Part shown: positions 1 to 6,830 of the stretch, in pieces | How positions within the stretch are numbered: the stretch's first letter is position 1 | Layout of the letters: every line of letters starts with the position of its first letter | Assembly: GCA_003445855.1 (NCBI GenBank) | Contig: DMCG01000204.1 | Span: 734-14,793 of the forward strand | Source of the DNA: Spartobacteria bacterium | Lineage (GTDB): Bacteria > Verrucomicrobiota > Verrucomicrobiia > Chthoniobacterales > UBA10450 | Direction: 5' to 3' | DNA: 14,060 nt | Translations under genes and position numbers: made by a program | The notes under the pieces: model-generated | Seen by the model: the letters and a program-made list of their open reading frames with translations, nothing else | Told to the model about the DNA's origin: nothing | The model's database searches: none

Positions 1-533
1 AGCGTGTCAGCCATGCGTTGCGAGGAAAGAAGCACCGCCGTCGCAAACCAGATTGCGCAGGCGGCGAAATCGAGCCGGCGCGTAAGCGCGGCAAATGAGC
101 CCGTCTTCGCGTCATAGATTCGACAGAAGCCGTAAGTCTGCATCATCCCATGCCACACACCCCAGAAGAAAACGACGAGAACGATCCCTTTCAGGTCCCA
201 CCAGGAAAAAGCGCCGCAGACACCGAGTAAAAAAATCGGCGCAAAAATGAAGCGCCAACGAAATCGTCCGAATAGAGCGCGATCGCCGTAGGCGCGGATC
301 ATTCCGGGGAGATGGTGACCCATTGCGCCAAATGCGGCCACGAAAAGGTAAATGTCTTGCGCGCTCCAGCGCGCCTGCGCCAGCACGAACATCGGCACGA
401 GAAAAAGCGGCGTCCCGACGTAAAGAATCAGGTCGCGCCAACTGTTGAGAATCCACAGAGTCTTTTTCGGCAGCGCCGCGCCGGGCGCAGCTGGAACAGT
501 TTGCGGCCGTGAAAATGCGGTGACGTGCTGCAT
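1..533 (-). CDS. Polytopic membrane protein, unknown function (partial, C-terminus beyond left edge)
   Basis: An open minus-strand frame runs from the ATG at 533-531 to the window edge without a stop, giving 177 residues. The reading is supported by hydrophobic segments at about residues 34-53, 61-79, 93-112, 115-135 and 155-172, whereas the other frames here give Arg-rich, unprotein-like translations. An in-frame TGA lies 13 codons upstream of the ATG; no clear Shine-Dalgarno is seen. Two polar motifs sit beside membrane segments: His73-His74 followed by Arg80-Ala-Tyr-Gly-Asp, and Trp127-His128 followed by Gln132, Tyr134-Gly and Arg138-Ile-Tyr-Asp. The repeated His...Arg-x-Tyr-x-Asp arrangement suggests a metal or lipid site, but that is inference. 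I do not recognise a named family. It faces away from the pseudogene at 671, so the 137-bp gap probably carries its promoter. Confidence 0.75.
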   Translation of the reverse strand, partial: MQHVTAFSRPQTVPAAPGAALPKKTLWILNSWRDLILYVGTPLFLVPMFVLAQARWSAQDIYLFVAAFGAMGHHLPGMIRAYGDRALFGRFRWRFIFAPIFLLGVCGAFSWWDLKGIVLVVFFWGVWHGMMQTYGFCRIYDAKTGSFAALTRRLDFAACAIWFATAVLLSSQRMADT

Positions 534-636
534 GGGTTTGAGGAGTAAGTTTTCCTTAACTCGGCACGAAAATCAACGCTTCTCTACGAAGGTAGCCTCG
601 TTGTTTCAGTCGCCCAACTCGGGAATGCTGCGCGAT

Positions 637-670
637 GGCATAAACGCTGCTTATAGAAACCATAATCTCT
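637..670 (+). promoter_or_regulatory. Upstream block conserved with the paralogue at 6218-6251
   Basis: The 34 nt directly before the ATG at 671 align without gaps to the 34 nt before the ATG at 6252, with 24 of 34 matches by hand. Shared cores are GGCATA, TGCTTATA and CCATA. No convincing -35/-10 pair or Shine-Dalgarno is visible in either copy. The block may be the transcription or translation start region of the family, or simply the edge of the duplicated segment. Confidence 0.4.
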
Positions 671-1232
671 ATGGCCTTCATAAGCATTCGCCCGTATCCT
701 GCCAAAAGACTCTTAATCCTGCTCGTCGGATTACTTTGTCTTTTTTCCATCTCTTCATTCGCCCAATCGATTTACCTGAATGTCAGTTCTACTCCGTATG
801 ACAAGCAAATGACGAGAATATGCCCGGTTCTCTTTTGCAAGATTGGTGCCGCCAAACAAAATGTGTCTCTAGCTCTGGTAAATCATTGGATGGAGGATCT
901 TCGCGCGATTCCGTACGGTTTCAGCTCCCGAATGGAAAACTCCGGCGGAGGTGGAATCAGGTGCGGTAGCCGATTGTAAAGGCAAAGCAGTCGCACTTTA
1001 CCAGAGAATGCAATTGTACGGTGCGGAGCGTGTCCGGCTTGTTATCGGAAAGCGCACCTCTATGAGTCGCAGGACCCACGCTTGGCTCGAATGGAACATT
1101 GATTCCGGGACTTATGTTCTGGATCCCACCATCAACTGGGTCGCTTGTCGTGCCGATAAACTCGGCACTGGTTCGACCGTGCAGCGAATGCGGTCGCTAA
1201 TTTTAAGCGACTCTGGTGCCCCTGCCCACTGA
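671..1232 (+). pseudogene. Frameshifted transglutaminase-like secreted cysteine protein (copy 1)
   Basis: This is a decayed paralogue of the intact gene at 6252-6830. The first part (671-979) encodes the same signal peptide and the shared VSSTPYDKQMTRI region, then leaves frame. Around 928-931 it has one extra base compared with the intact copy (CTCCCGAATGG against GTCCTGAATGG). The catalytic part continues in the next frame (from GTG 951 to 1232) and keeps the Cys of DCKGKA, the His of RTHAW and the Asp of LDPTIN. Similarity stops near 1168, and the last ~22 residues differ from the intact copy, perhaps after a small deletion. The frameshift separates the secretion signal from the catalytic half, so a working exported product is unlikely. 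A sequencing error cannot be excluded, but the divergent 3' end argues for true decay. Confidence 0.8.
948..1016 (+). repeat. 69-nt perfect direct repeat with 6528-6596 (probable gene-conversion tract)
   Basis: Every base from 948 to 1016 matches 6528-6596, including synonymous sites. The flanking paralogous sequence differs at about one base in five on both sides. The tract covers the catalytic Cys codon (DCKGKA). Confidence 0.9.
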
Positions 1233-1253
1233 CCCCCTTGGGCAGGCGGGGCA
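1217..1253. terminator. GC-rich hairpin between pseudogene and convergent sulfotransferase
   Basis: Left arm TGCCCCTGCCCA (1217-1228) pairs with TGGGCA (1239-1244) and GGGGCA (1248-1253), with a 3-nt GGC bulge and a 10-nt loop. It lies between the end of the pseudogene and the stop of the minus-strand sulfotransferase at 1315, where a terminator is expected. Neither side has a real T tract (plus strand reads TTAATTACAATTTT), so it may be Rho-dependent or merely a repeat hairpin. Confidence 0.4.
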
Positions 1254-1314
1254 TTAATTACAATTTTCCCGGCGAATCTTGGGAGGCTAATGGCCAGCAT
1301 GCCATCTGCTCCAT

Positions 1315-1920
1315 TCAATCGAAGGTGTAACCAAATCGCTCGATTTCAGAAGCGAATCGCCGCCTTACCAACTCCCGCAGCTCATCATCATAATATTTCG
1401 AATAGTGCTCGCGGCTCGACCGGTTGTAGTTCGGCAACGGCGCCCAGGGGATGCCGAGTTCCGCACAAACGGAGCGAAAGTCCGTCGCCAAAGCTTCAAA
1501 TCGCATCACGCGGTCAACGTTGCTGAACGGGTCGGCATCATCTTTTTCCAGCCGGAGATGATCCGCGACCGATAATGTATTCGAGAGCAGTTTTTTAAAC
1601 AACTTCCGGTCCCACTGCGCCCTCTCGCGGCTGGGGGAGAAGTAAAGCGAGATCATTCGGTCCCACGGGTTCCGCACGCAGGTGAACTTGTAGAGGCTGC
1701 GGAACTGCGCTTCCCCGAGGGCCGCGCGGTAATCCGCCAGGGTTGAGTGCTTCTTGATTTCGTAATTTGGGTTGCGCACGCCAAAACGCTCGATCCCGTC
1801 CTGGTGCGCACGAGCGCTCACGATTTCATCCTCGGAATAGCGCCGGAGGATACTCTGAATTGAATTACCGGCCGTTTTGTGTATGTGAACGAACAGGAAG
1901 CGTTTCTGAAACGAGATCAT
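1315..1920 (-). CDS. Sulfotransferase family 2 protein (PAPS-dependent)
   Basis: A 201-residue protein of the carbohydrate sulfotransferase type, predicted to move sulfate from PAPS to an acceptor. The 5'-phosphosulfate-binding loop is HIHKTAGNS (residues 12-20, Lys15) near the N-terminus, and the 3'-phosphate-binding motif is CVRNPWDRMISLY (81-93, with Arg83 and Ser91). The C-terminus has the family's HYSKYYDDELRELV...FGYTF ending. Length is compact but normal for bacterial members. No signal peptide or membrane segment, so it is probably cytoplasmic. ATG at 1920 is preceded by AGGGA nine bases upstream (plus-strand 1930-1934), a plausible ribosome site. It diverges from the sulfotransferase at 2113 across 192 bp. 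The acceptor cannot be read from sequence. Confidence 0.88.
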   Translation of the reverse strand: MISFQKRFLFVHIHKTAGNSIQSILRRYSEDEIVSARAHQDGIERFGVRNPNYEIKKHSTLADYRAALGEAQFRSLYKFTCVRNPWDRMISLYFSPSRERAQWDRKLFKKLLSNTLSVADHLRLEKDDADPFSNVDRVMRFEALATDFRSVCAELGIPWAPLPNYNRSSREHYSKYYDDELRELVRRRFASEIERFGYTFD

Positions 1921-2112
1921 CGGAAAGGATCCCTAGGTCATCAGGACGATGAGTCCGCTCCAACGCCTTTGCATCAACTCGGTTTGCCGGTTCGGCAGAG
2001 CCCGGCTGGGGAGGACATTCTGTCCAGGGTCACGCCTGGCAATGCAACGGTCCATTTTTCGGTTGCGCCACTTCCCGCCGGCATCTAACCATCGTCCCAT
2101 ACGGTTAGGGCG
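1921..2112. promoter_or_regulatory. Divergent intergenic region between two sulfotransferase genes
   Basis: The 192 bp must hold the promoters of both divergent sulfotransferase genes unless they are read from farther away. A short inverted repeat, CTAACC (2085-2090) and GGTTAG (2103-2108), sits just before the ATG at 2113, overlapping the likely ribosome-binding stretch TTAGGG. No strong sigma-70-like pair is visible on either strand. Confidence 0.35.
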
Positions 2113-2802
2113 ATGATCATTTCGCACGAACATAAATTCATCTTCATCAAGACGGCAAAAACTGCGGGCACAAGCATTGAGGTCTTCCTCTCCCAGCAGT
2201 GCGGACCCAGCGACATTGTAACGCCGATCGCTCCTCCGGTCGAGGGGCATCAGCCGAGCAATCACGAACAATTCGTCAATCCGATCTCCGAGCTGCTCCG
2301 GCGGCCGGAGGGGCTGCGCCATGCCCTGCGGCATGCTTTCAAGAGAAGCAAAAAATTCTACAATCATATGCCGGCATGGCTCGTTCAGAAGCGTGTTCCA
2401 GCGCGGACCTGGGACGAGTACTTTAAGTTCTGCGTGGAAAGGAATCCGTGGGACAAGGTGTTGTCCCATTATTATATGACAGCCGCCCGGGCAGGCGGGT
2501 CGCTCTCGCTCGATCAGTATCTCGCAAGAGGCAGGTTTCCAATTAACTATTTCCGGTATACGGATCCCTCCGGCGCGAGAATTATCATTGACCGGGTTGT
2601 GCGCTATGAGAACCTGATGAGGGATCTTGCGGAGGTGTTCGCCCAGGTCAACGTTCGTTTCGAAGGTAACCTCGGCGTGAGAGCGAAGTCGGAGTACCGC
2701 ACTAATTACACACCGTATCAGGAGGTCTTCAACGAGGACCAGCGGAGAATCGTCGAACAGGCCTTTGCCAGAGAGATCGAACTTCACGGCTACCGTTTTT
2801 GA
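2113..2802 (+). CDS. Sulfotransferase family 2 protein (PAPS-dependent)
   Basis: A 229-residue sulfotransferase, first of three plus-strand genes with short gaps (31 then 24 bp). The PAPS 5'-phosphosulfate loop is TAKTAGTSIEV (14-24, Lys16), and the 3'-phosphate motif is VERNPWDKVLSHYY (108-121, Arg110, Ser118). The usual Arg after NPWD is Lys here, a conservative change. A His- and Pro-rich insert between the two motifs (about 40-100, including GHQPSNHEQF) is longer than in the neighbouring sulfotransferases and could shape acceptor specificity (inference). The C-terminal YTPYQEV...IELHGYRF matches the family ending. No signal peptide. The protein is only distantly similar to the two neighbours, so this is not a recent tandem duplication. 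Confidence 0.88.
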   Translation: MIISHEHKFIFIKTAKTAGTSIEVFLSQQCGPSDIVTPIAPPVEGHQPSNHEQFVNPISELLRRPEGLRHALRHAFKRSKKFYNHMPAWLVQKRVPARTWDEYFKFCVERNPWDKVLSHYYMTAARAGGSLSLDQYLARGRFPINYFRYTDPSGARIIIDRVVRYENLMRDLAEVFAQVNVRFEGNLGVRAKSEYRTNYTPYQEVFNEDQRRIVEQAFAREIELHGYRF

Positions 2803-2833
2803 ACGGCAATAGAAAAACGAAACAGCAAACCGA

Positions 2834-3478
2834 GTGATCTCGCACAAGTATAAATGCATTTTTGTCGAGGTGCCCAAGACCGGCTCTACCAGCGTGAGGG
2901 CAATTCTGGGCAAGCCGCTGAGACCTCACCTGAATTTATGGGAGAACAAAAGGTTGATGGAAAGTTATTGGACGCAACGAGGCGGAAGAAAGAATCGCAT
3001 CCTGGAGTGTCTCTACCTCACGCTCCCCAAGCAACGCAGGATCGAAATCGGACAAAGGCAATTCGCAACTTACTTTAAGTTCGGGTTTGTTCGTAATCCG
3101 TGGGACCGCGTCGTCTCTCTTTATGAACGCACCGAAGCCCAGCAGATGCGAAACGAAATGACGTTTGATCAATTTGTTGATTGGATCCAATACAGCAGCA
3201 GCACGTGTGTTCATTCGTCGCCACACCGATATCAACTCGACTGGTTCGTAGATTCCAATGGGAAAGTTCTGGCCGATTTTATCGGAAAATTCGAACGGCT
3301 CGAAGAGGATTGGGCCTTCGTCGCGCAGAAGCTCGGCATCAATGAGACGTTACCCCATAGAAGAGCCAACTTAAGGAAGCGGCACTATACGGAGTATTAC
3401 ACCGCCAGCACGCGAGAGGTCGTCGCAAAGAAGTTTAAAGTGGATGTCGAGTATTTCGGCTATGAGTTTGCCGGATAG
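2834..3478 (+). CDS. Sulfotransferase family 2 protein (PAPS-dependent), GTG start
   Basis: A 214-residue sulfotransferase. The start is GTG at 2834: the MISHKYKCIFVEVPKTGSTS opening lines up with the MIISHEHKFIFI opening of the upstream gene, so the GTG is well placed even though no strong Shine-Dalgarno precedes it. The 5'-phosphosulfate loop is VPKTGSTSVRA (13-23, Lys15), the 3'-phosphate motif FVRNPWDRVVSLYE (85-98, Arg87, Ser95), and the end YTEYYTASTREVV...VEYFGYEF is typical. It follows the previous gene by 31 bp and precedes the glycosyltransferase-like gene by 24 bp, so the three are probably one operon. Predicted soluble and cytoplasmic; the acceptor is unknown. Confidence 0.88.
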   Translation: MISHKYKCIFVEVPKTGSTSVRAILGKPLRPHLNLWENKRLMESYWTQRGGRKNRILECLYLTLPKQRRIEIGQRQFATYFKFGFVRNPWDRVVSLYERTEAQQMRNEMTFDQFVDWIQYSSSTCVHSSPHRYQLDWFVDSNGKVLADFIGKFERLEEDWAFVAQKLGINETLPHRRANLRKRHYTEYYTASTREVVAKKFKVDVEYFGYEFAG

Positions 3479-3502
3479 GAGCCGACCACGTTTCCGCGTG
3501 AC

Positions 3503-4234
3503 ATGAAGGCAATAGTCCTAACATGTGATAGCTACCGAGCTCTTACTGAACATATGATCCTGCAGTATGAGCGGCTCTGGCCGGATCATCCGTTTGTGTT
3601 CAGAATTCCTTATCAGAGTCTCCGCGGCCCCGATTCGGACCGAATAAGATATGTCGCGGCGCCTGGAGGGACAGCTGCCGACATCGCGCCGTCGGTTCTG
3701 CGGTTACTCGATGACGTCGATGACGAAGAGATGATCTACTGGTGCGCGGACGACAAATATCCTATTCAGCTTGTGACCGATAAGATCGCAGCCCTGATGT
3801 TGTATGTTCGTCAGTCATCCGAGATCAGCGGTCTCATGTTCTGTAGATGCAGGGTGACGTTAGAACGTCCTGACCTTGCACTGTACCCGCGTGAATGGCC
3901 TACTCCTTCTGGCGATATTCTTCTTGAGCGCAGAGCCTGGTACCAAATATGGATTCATCAGTTCCTTAAAGCGAAAGTGCTGCGTTATTTCTTCTCGAGT
4001 ATGCCTGACTCGGTCCCAAGCGCGAAGGCGATGGACACTCTGAAAAACGATATCATTAAACTCGCCGACCATCGCTTGTTCGTGACGAAGGAAAACTTTG
4101 CTGTATTCGGGGAAAGCACACAGAACGGTCGCATGACTCGCAACTGCTACGACAGTATTCGAAACGCAGGTATTGAGCTGCCGCAGAAGTATCGGCGCCC
4201 CAGCCGAAAACGTGTGACGATGGGAAAGTTATAG
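3503..4234 (+). CDS. Putative glycosyltransferase-like protein, function uncertain
   Basis: A 243-residue soluble protein that I do not firmly recognise. The N-terminus MKAIVLTCDSYRALTEHM, a following strand-rich WPDHPFVFRIPY, and an acidic YWCADDKYPI (79-88) at the expected spacing resemble a GT-A style glycosyltransferase with a DxD-like metal/nucleotide site at Asp83-Asp84; this is inference from pattern only. The C-terminus is basic (RRPSRKR). It is the third gene of the plus-strand sulfotransferase run, 24 bp after the previous stop, which fits a role in making the glycan or glycolipid that the sulfotransferases modify. ATG 3503 is chosen because the hydrophobic first strand begins right at it; the GGAG near 3478 is too far upstream to be a good ribosome site. 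Confidence 0.6.
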   Translation: MKAIVLTCDSYRALTEHMILQYERLWPDHPFVFRIPYQSLRGPDSDRIRYVAAPGGTAADIAPSVLRLLDDVDDEEMIYWCADDKYPIQLVTDKIAALMLYVRQSSEISGLMFCRCRVTLERPDLALYPREWPTPSGDILLERRAWYQIWIHQFLKAKVLRYFFSSMPDSVPSAKAMDTLKNDIIKLADHRLFVTKENFAVFGESTQNGRMTRNCYDSIRNAGIELPQKYRRPSRKRVTMGKL

Positions 4235-4338
4235 GCCCTCGCCTCGGCACCGCGCCGAAGGAAAAGCATCCAGTCAATCCGGAGTGGGCGGGCGGCGCAA
4301 TCGCCGTTGTTCCAAATCGCGGCGCGGCGAGAGCCTAT
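4231..4338. repeat. Imperfect 13-nt inverted repeat spanning a convergent intergenic gap
   Basis: ATAGGCCCTCGCC (4231-4243) and GGCGAGAGCCTAT (4326-4338) are inverted copies with one mismatch, separated by 82 nt. The left arm overlaps the stop codon of the glycosyltransferase-like gene, and the right arm ends six bases before the sulfatase stop. An inner short hairpin, TCGGC / GCCGA, lies at 4244-4258. It could act as a bidirectional terminator or be the ends of a small inserted element; no T tract is present. Confidence 0.5.
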
Positions 4339-4344
4339 ATCATG

Positions 4345-5781
4345 TCAAATCTTGAGTGTGTCGTGGACGGCTTCCTGCCAGCGGTGAATCTCACCGGTAC
4401 AGCGTGAAATAACCGCAGCACATTGCCCGGCGGAATAAAGATTACGCGTTTCTAGTGGATCGTCGTTCAAGTTGTATAATTCGTTCAAATCCTTGTCCCG
4501 AAGACACAGCTTCCAGCCATCAGGGAAAATGACAGTCCGAGTAGACTCTTCCACCGCTCGCTTGATCAGGCGGCGCGGAGCGAGTGATGTTCCTTTTTTT
4601 ACCTTCGTCCGGTTTGGCGCCCACTCGATGAAAACAGTCTCCGGGGGCTCCGCTTCTCCACGAACCAAAGGCAGTCGGCTCTTGCCTGCACACTGACTTG
4701 GCTTGGGCTGACCAAGCAGATCAATTAGCGTCGGCACGAAGTCGATGTGACTAACTGCCTGCGGGATTATTCTGGAGCGTCGCTGGCCAGGCAACCGGAT
4801 CAAGTACGGCACGCGCACGGCTTCTTCGAACATCACTTCCTTTGCGAACAAATGATGGGCGCCCATCATATCGCCGTGGTCGCTTGTATGCACGATAACG
4901 GTGTCGTCGGTTAAACCGACCCGCTCGAGACAAGAAAGGATCGAACCGATGCTCCGGTCGACCAATGTGACGAGGCCGAGATATCTCTGTTTGATGCTTT
5001 TATATTCGTCCGGAGTGATTCCAAAGAAGTAAAGGTCGGGACGCCGTGTTCGATCGAGGGCCGCTTCGGCTTGCTGCCATTCCCGCATCAGACGGTAACG
5101 CAGAGGGATGTTGTCGCTTGGAGGAGCAGTGGCTGTAAAGTCGAGTTCCACCTCGCTTAACGTGTGTTCATGGTTGAATGGACCGTTGTACGGCGAGTGA
5201 GGCTCCGCAAAGGCGACGAACATGATAAACGGATCGCGACGGTGTTTCTCGATGAACTCACACGCGTGTTTCTCAAGAAATCGTGGCTTCGAGAGTTCAA
5301 GCGCCAGCTCGCTCAACGCGAGCGTTGAAAACGAGCCATCCGGCTTGTCGCTCGTCAGCCCCGTCTCAATCAGGAATCTGCTGTAATCACTAATATCTTC
5401 CGTCGAAATCCACGTTTGAAATCCTCTTTGTGGGATCGCTTCATCGCCGAGGTGCCACTTACCGAGATATGCAGTGCGGTAGTCGCTCTTCTCGAGCAAC
5501 TGAGGCAGTGCACGAAACCGCGGACTCAGCGGAACGCTGTTCCTCGTGATGCCAGTGACATGCGGCCACATTCCGGTCATGAGAGATGAGCGTGAAGGAG
5601 AGCACACCGGGTGTGTCACATAAGCGCGCTCGAAAATCACGGACTCCGAAGCGAGTTTGCCTAGATTAGGCGAATGCACTCTGCCGCTTCCATAGCACGC
5701 GATTGTGTCCGCCCTCTGCTGGTCCGGCAGAAAGACGATTAAGTTTGGGCTGCGCGGCAGCTTAGCTGGTGGTGAGGCCAT
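4345..5781 (-). CDS. Type I (formylglycine-dependent) sulfatase
   Basis: A 478-residue sulfatase of the alkaline phosphatase superfamily, predicted to hydrolyse sulfate esters. The Cys-type signature is PVCSPSRSSLMTG (58-70); Cys60 would be converted to formylglycine. Metal and substrate residues expected of the family are visible: Asp20 in FLPDQQRAD, Lys108 and His110 in GKWH, His195 in AEPHSPY, Asp301-His302 in HTSDHGDMMG, and Lys314. The C-terminal DLNELYNLNDDPLETRNL segment is also typical. Start ATG 5781 gives MASPPAKLPRSPNLIVF, the normal family beginning; a TTG at 5841 would add 20 residues without making a signal peptide. The absence of a signal peptide or lipobox implies cytoplasmic action, like choline-sulfatase types, though substrate cannot be assigned. 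No maturase (FGE or anSME) is in the window. It converges with the sulfotransferase operon. Confidence 0.92.
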   Translation of the reverse strand: MASPPAKLPRSPNLIVFLPDQQRADTIACYGSGRVHSPNLGKLASESVIFERAYVTHPVCSPSRSSLMTGMWPHVTGITRNSVPLSPRFRALPQLLEKSDYRTAYLGKWHLGDEAIPQRGFQTWISTEDISDYSRFLIETGLTSDKPDGSFSTLALSELALELSKPRFLEKHACEFIEKHRRDPFIMFVAFAEPHSPYNGPFNHEHTLSEVELDFTATAPPSDNIPLRYRLMREWQQAEAALDRTRRPDLYFFGITPDEYKSIKQRYLGLVTLVDRSIGSILSCLERVGLTDDTVIVHTSDHGDMMGAHHLFAKEVMFEEAVRVPYLIRLPGQRRSRIIPQAVSHIDFVPTLIDLLGQPKPSQCAGKSRLPLVRGEAEPPETVFIEWAPNRTKVKKGTSLAPRRLIKRAVEESTRTVIFPDGWKLCLRDKDLNELYNLNDDPLETRNLYSAGQCAAVISRCTGEIHRWQEAVHDTLKI

Positions 5782-6251
5782 AGTAGACTGAGCGGTGGGC
5801 GTCGCTGATCCGTGAAAGGCGGCGCAAGTGAAGATTGGCAAGTAAAATGCCGTTTTCTGCGAATCTGCGAACAGTCAATAAATGAATGGGCCCATGCAAT
5901 AAATCAACCTCATAAAATATCCGTCTTGAAGCTTCAGGGCTGAGTCGTCGGCGTGCTAAGTGTGGTGAAGAACCCAATTTTTTTGCTCGGCCTTTGGAAT
6001 GCGAATGGTGGTTCGGCGCTGTTTCTCCTCAAACGGGTTGGTCGGTAACCATGATCAACTAGCGTTCGAGCCGCGGCTGGGTTTTTATCCAATCCAGCGA
6101 ACTAACTTCGGCTCGTTAAAATCGAGCAGGCTTTGCTTCGAGGTAGGGTGGCGGACAAATCGACGTTTTAAGGCGGATAAAAGATTTGAACGCATTGGAA
6201 AAAGACGCAACGAAGTTGGCATAGCGGTTGCTTATATGAGCCATACTTACT
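5782..6251. other. 470-bp intergenic region upstream of sulfatase and of the transglutaminase-like gene
   Basis: No credible gene is seen on either strand. It must hold the divergent control regions for the sulfatase (minus) and the intact transglutaminase-like gene (plus). Two perfect 10-bp palindromes lie on the sulfatase side: ATGGGCCCAT (5886-5895) and TGAAGCTTCA (5927-5936), which might be operators but could be chance. The last 34 bases match the upstream block of the copy at 637-670. No good -35/-10 pair was found. Confidence 0.4.
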
Positions 6252-6830
6252 ATGGTTTTCATAAGCATCCGGCCTTACGCCGCCAAAAAGATCTTGGTTC
6301 TCGTCGTTGGATTGATTTGTCTCTTTTCCATTTCTTGTTTCGCGGAATCTCTTTACCTGAGTGTCAGCTCTACTCCTTACGACAAGCAAATGACGAGAAT
6401 AAATCCTGTTCTCTTTTGCAAGAGTGGTCCCGGTAAACAAAACGCTTCTTTGGCTATTGTAAACCACTGGATCGAGGATCTTCGGGCGATTCCTTACGGT
6501 TTTAGTCCTGAATGGAAAACGCCGGCAGAGGTGGAATCAGGTGCGGTAGCCGATTGTAAAGGCAAAGCAGTCGCACTTTACCAGAGAATGCAATTGCACG
6601 GTGCCGATAATATTCGCCTTGTTATCGGCAGACGCACGTCTCTCAGCCGCAGGACGCACGCCTGGATCGAGTGGAATACTGACACCGGGACTTACGTTCT
6701 TGATCCCACGATCAACTGGACGGCCTGTCGCGCAGATAAACTCGGCAACCGTGCTTACATTCCGCTTTACGCTTACGCCGGGAATCGAAAGTATCGCGCA
6801 GCCGCTGCGGCACTCTACGCAAAAAATTAG
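6252..6830 (+). CDS. Secreted transglutaminase-like cysteine protein (intact copy 2)
   Basis: A 192-residue exported protein. Residues 1-31 form a signal peptide (basic KK, hydrophobic ILVLVVGLICLFSI, likely cut after CFA). The mature part has a transglutaminase-like triad: Cys102 in DCKGKAVALYQRM, His136 in RTHAWIEW, and Asp151 in VLDPTINW. This arrangement is shared with bacterial transglutaminase-like cysteine peptidases, so a periplasmic or extracellular peptidase or amide-exchange role is likely; the substrate is unknown. The Cys30 near the cut site is Ser in the paralogue, so a lipoprotein is not favoured. An in-frame TGA six codons upstream fixes ATG 6252 as the first possible start. 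It is the intact paralogue of the frameshifted gene at 671-1232. It appears monocistronic. Confidence 0.8.
   Translation: MVFISIRPYAAKKILVLVVGLICLFSISCFAESLYLSVSSTPYDKQMTRINPVLFCKSGPGKQNASLAIVNHWIEDLRAIPYGFSPEWKTPAEVESGAVADCKGKAVALYQRMQLHGADNIRLVIGRRTSLSRRTHAWIEWNTDTGTYVLDPTINWTACRADKLGNRAYIPLYAYAGNRKYRAAAAALYAKN
6528..6596 (+). repeat. 69-nt perfect direct repeat with 948-1016
   Basis: Second copy of the identical tract described at 948-1016. It encodes about residues 93-115 of the intact protein, including catalytic Cys102. Confidence 0.9.

Noticed and set aside
445..801. Alternative open frames overlapping the start of both transglutaminase-like copies (also 5999-6436)
   Set aside because: The two translations look alike only because the underlying DNA is paralogous; third-position changes between copies support the other frame.
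1933..2913. 326-residue minus-strand ORF opposite the sulfotransferase at 2113
   Set aside because: It is antisense to two genes with clear PAPS motifs; its own translation has no recognisable motif and it reads as a shadow frame in GC-rich DNA.
1315..3478. Three sulfotransferases as a recent tandem amplification
   Set aside because: Outside the PAPS motifs and the C-terminal ending the proteins share little sequence and differ in length, so divergence is old or they were acquired separately.
671..6830. The two transglutaminase-like copies as ends of an insertion sequence or composite transposon
   Set aside because: No transposase, terminal inverted repeats or target duplication was seen; they are diverged protein genes.
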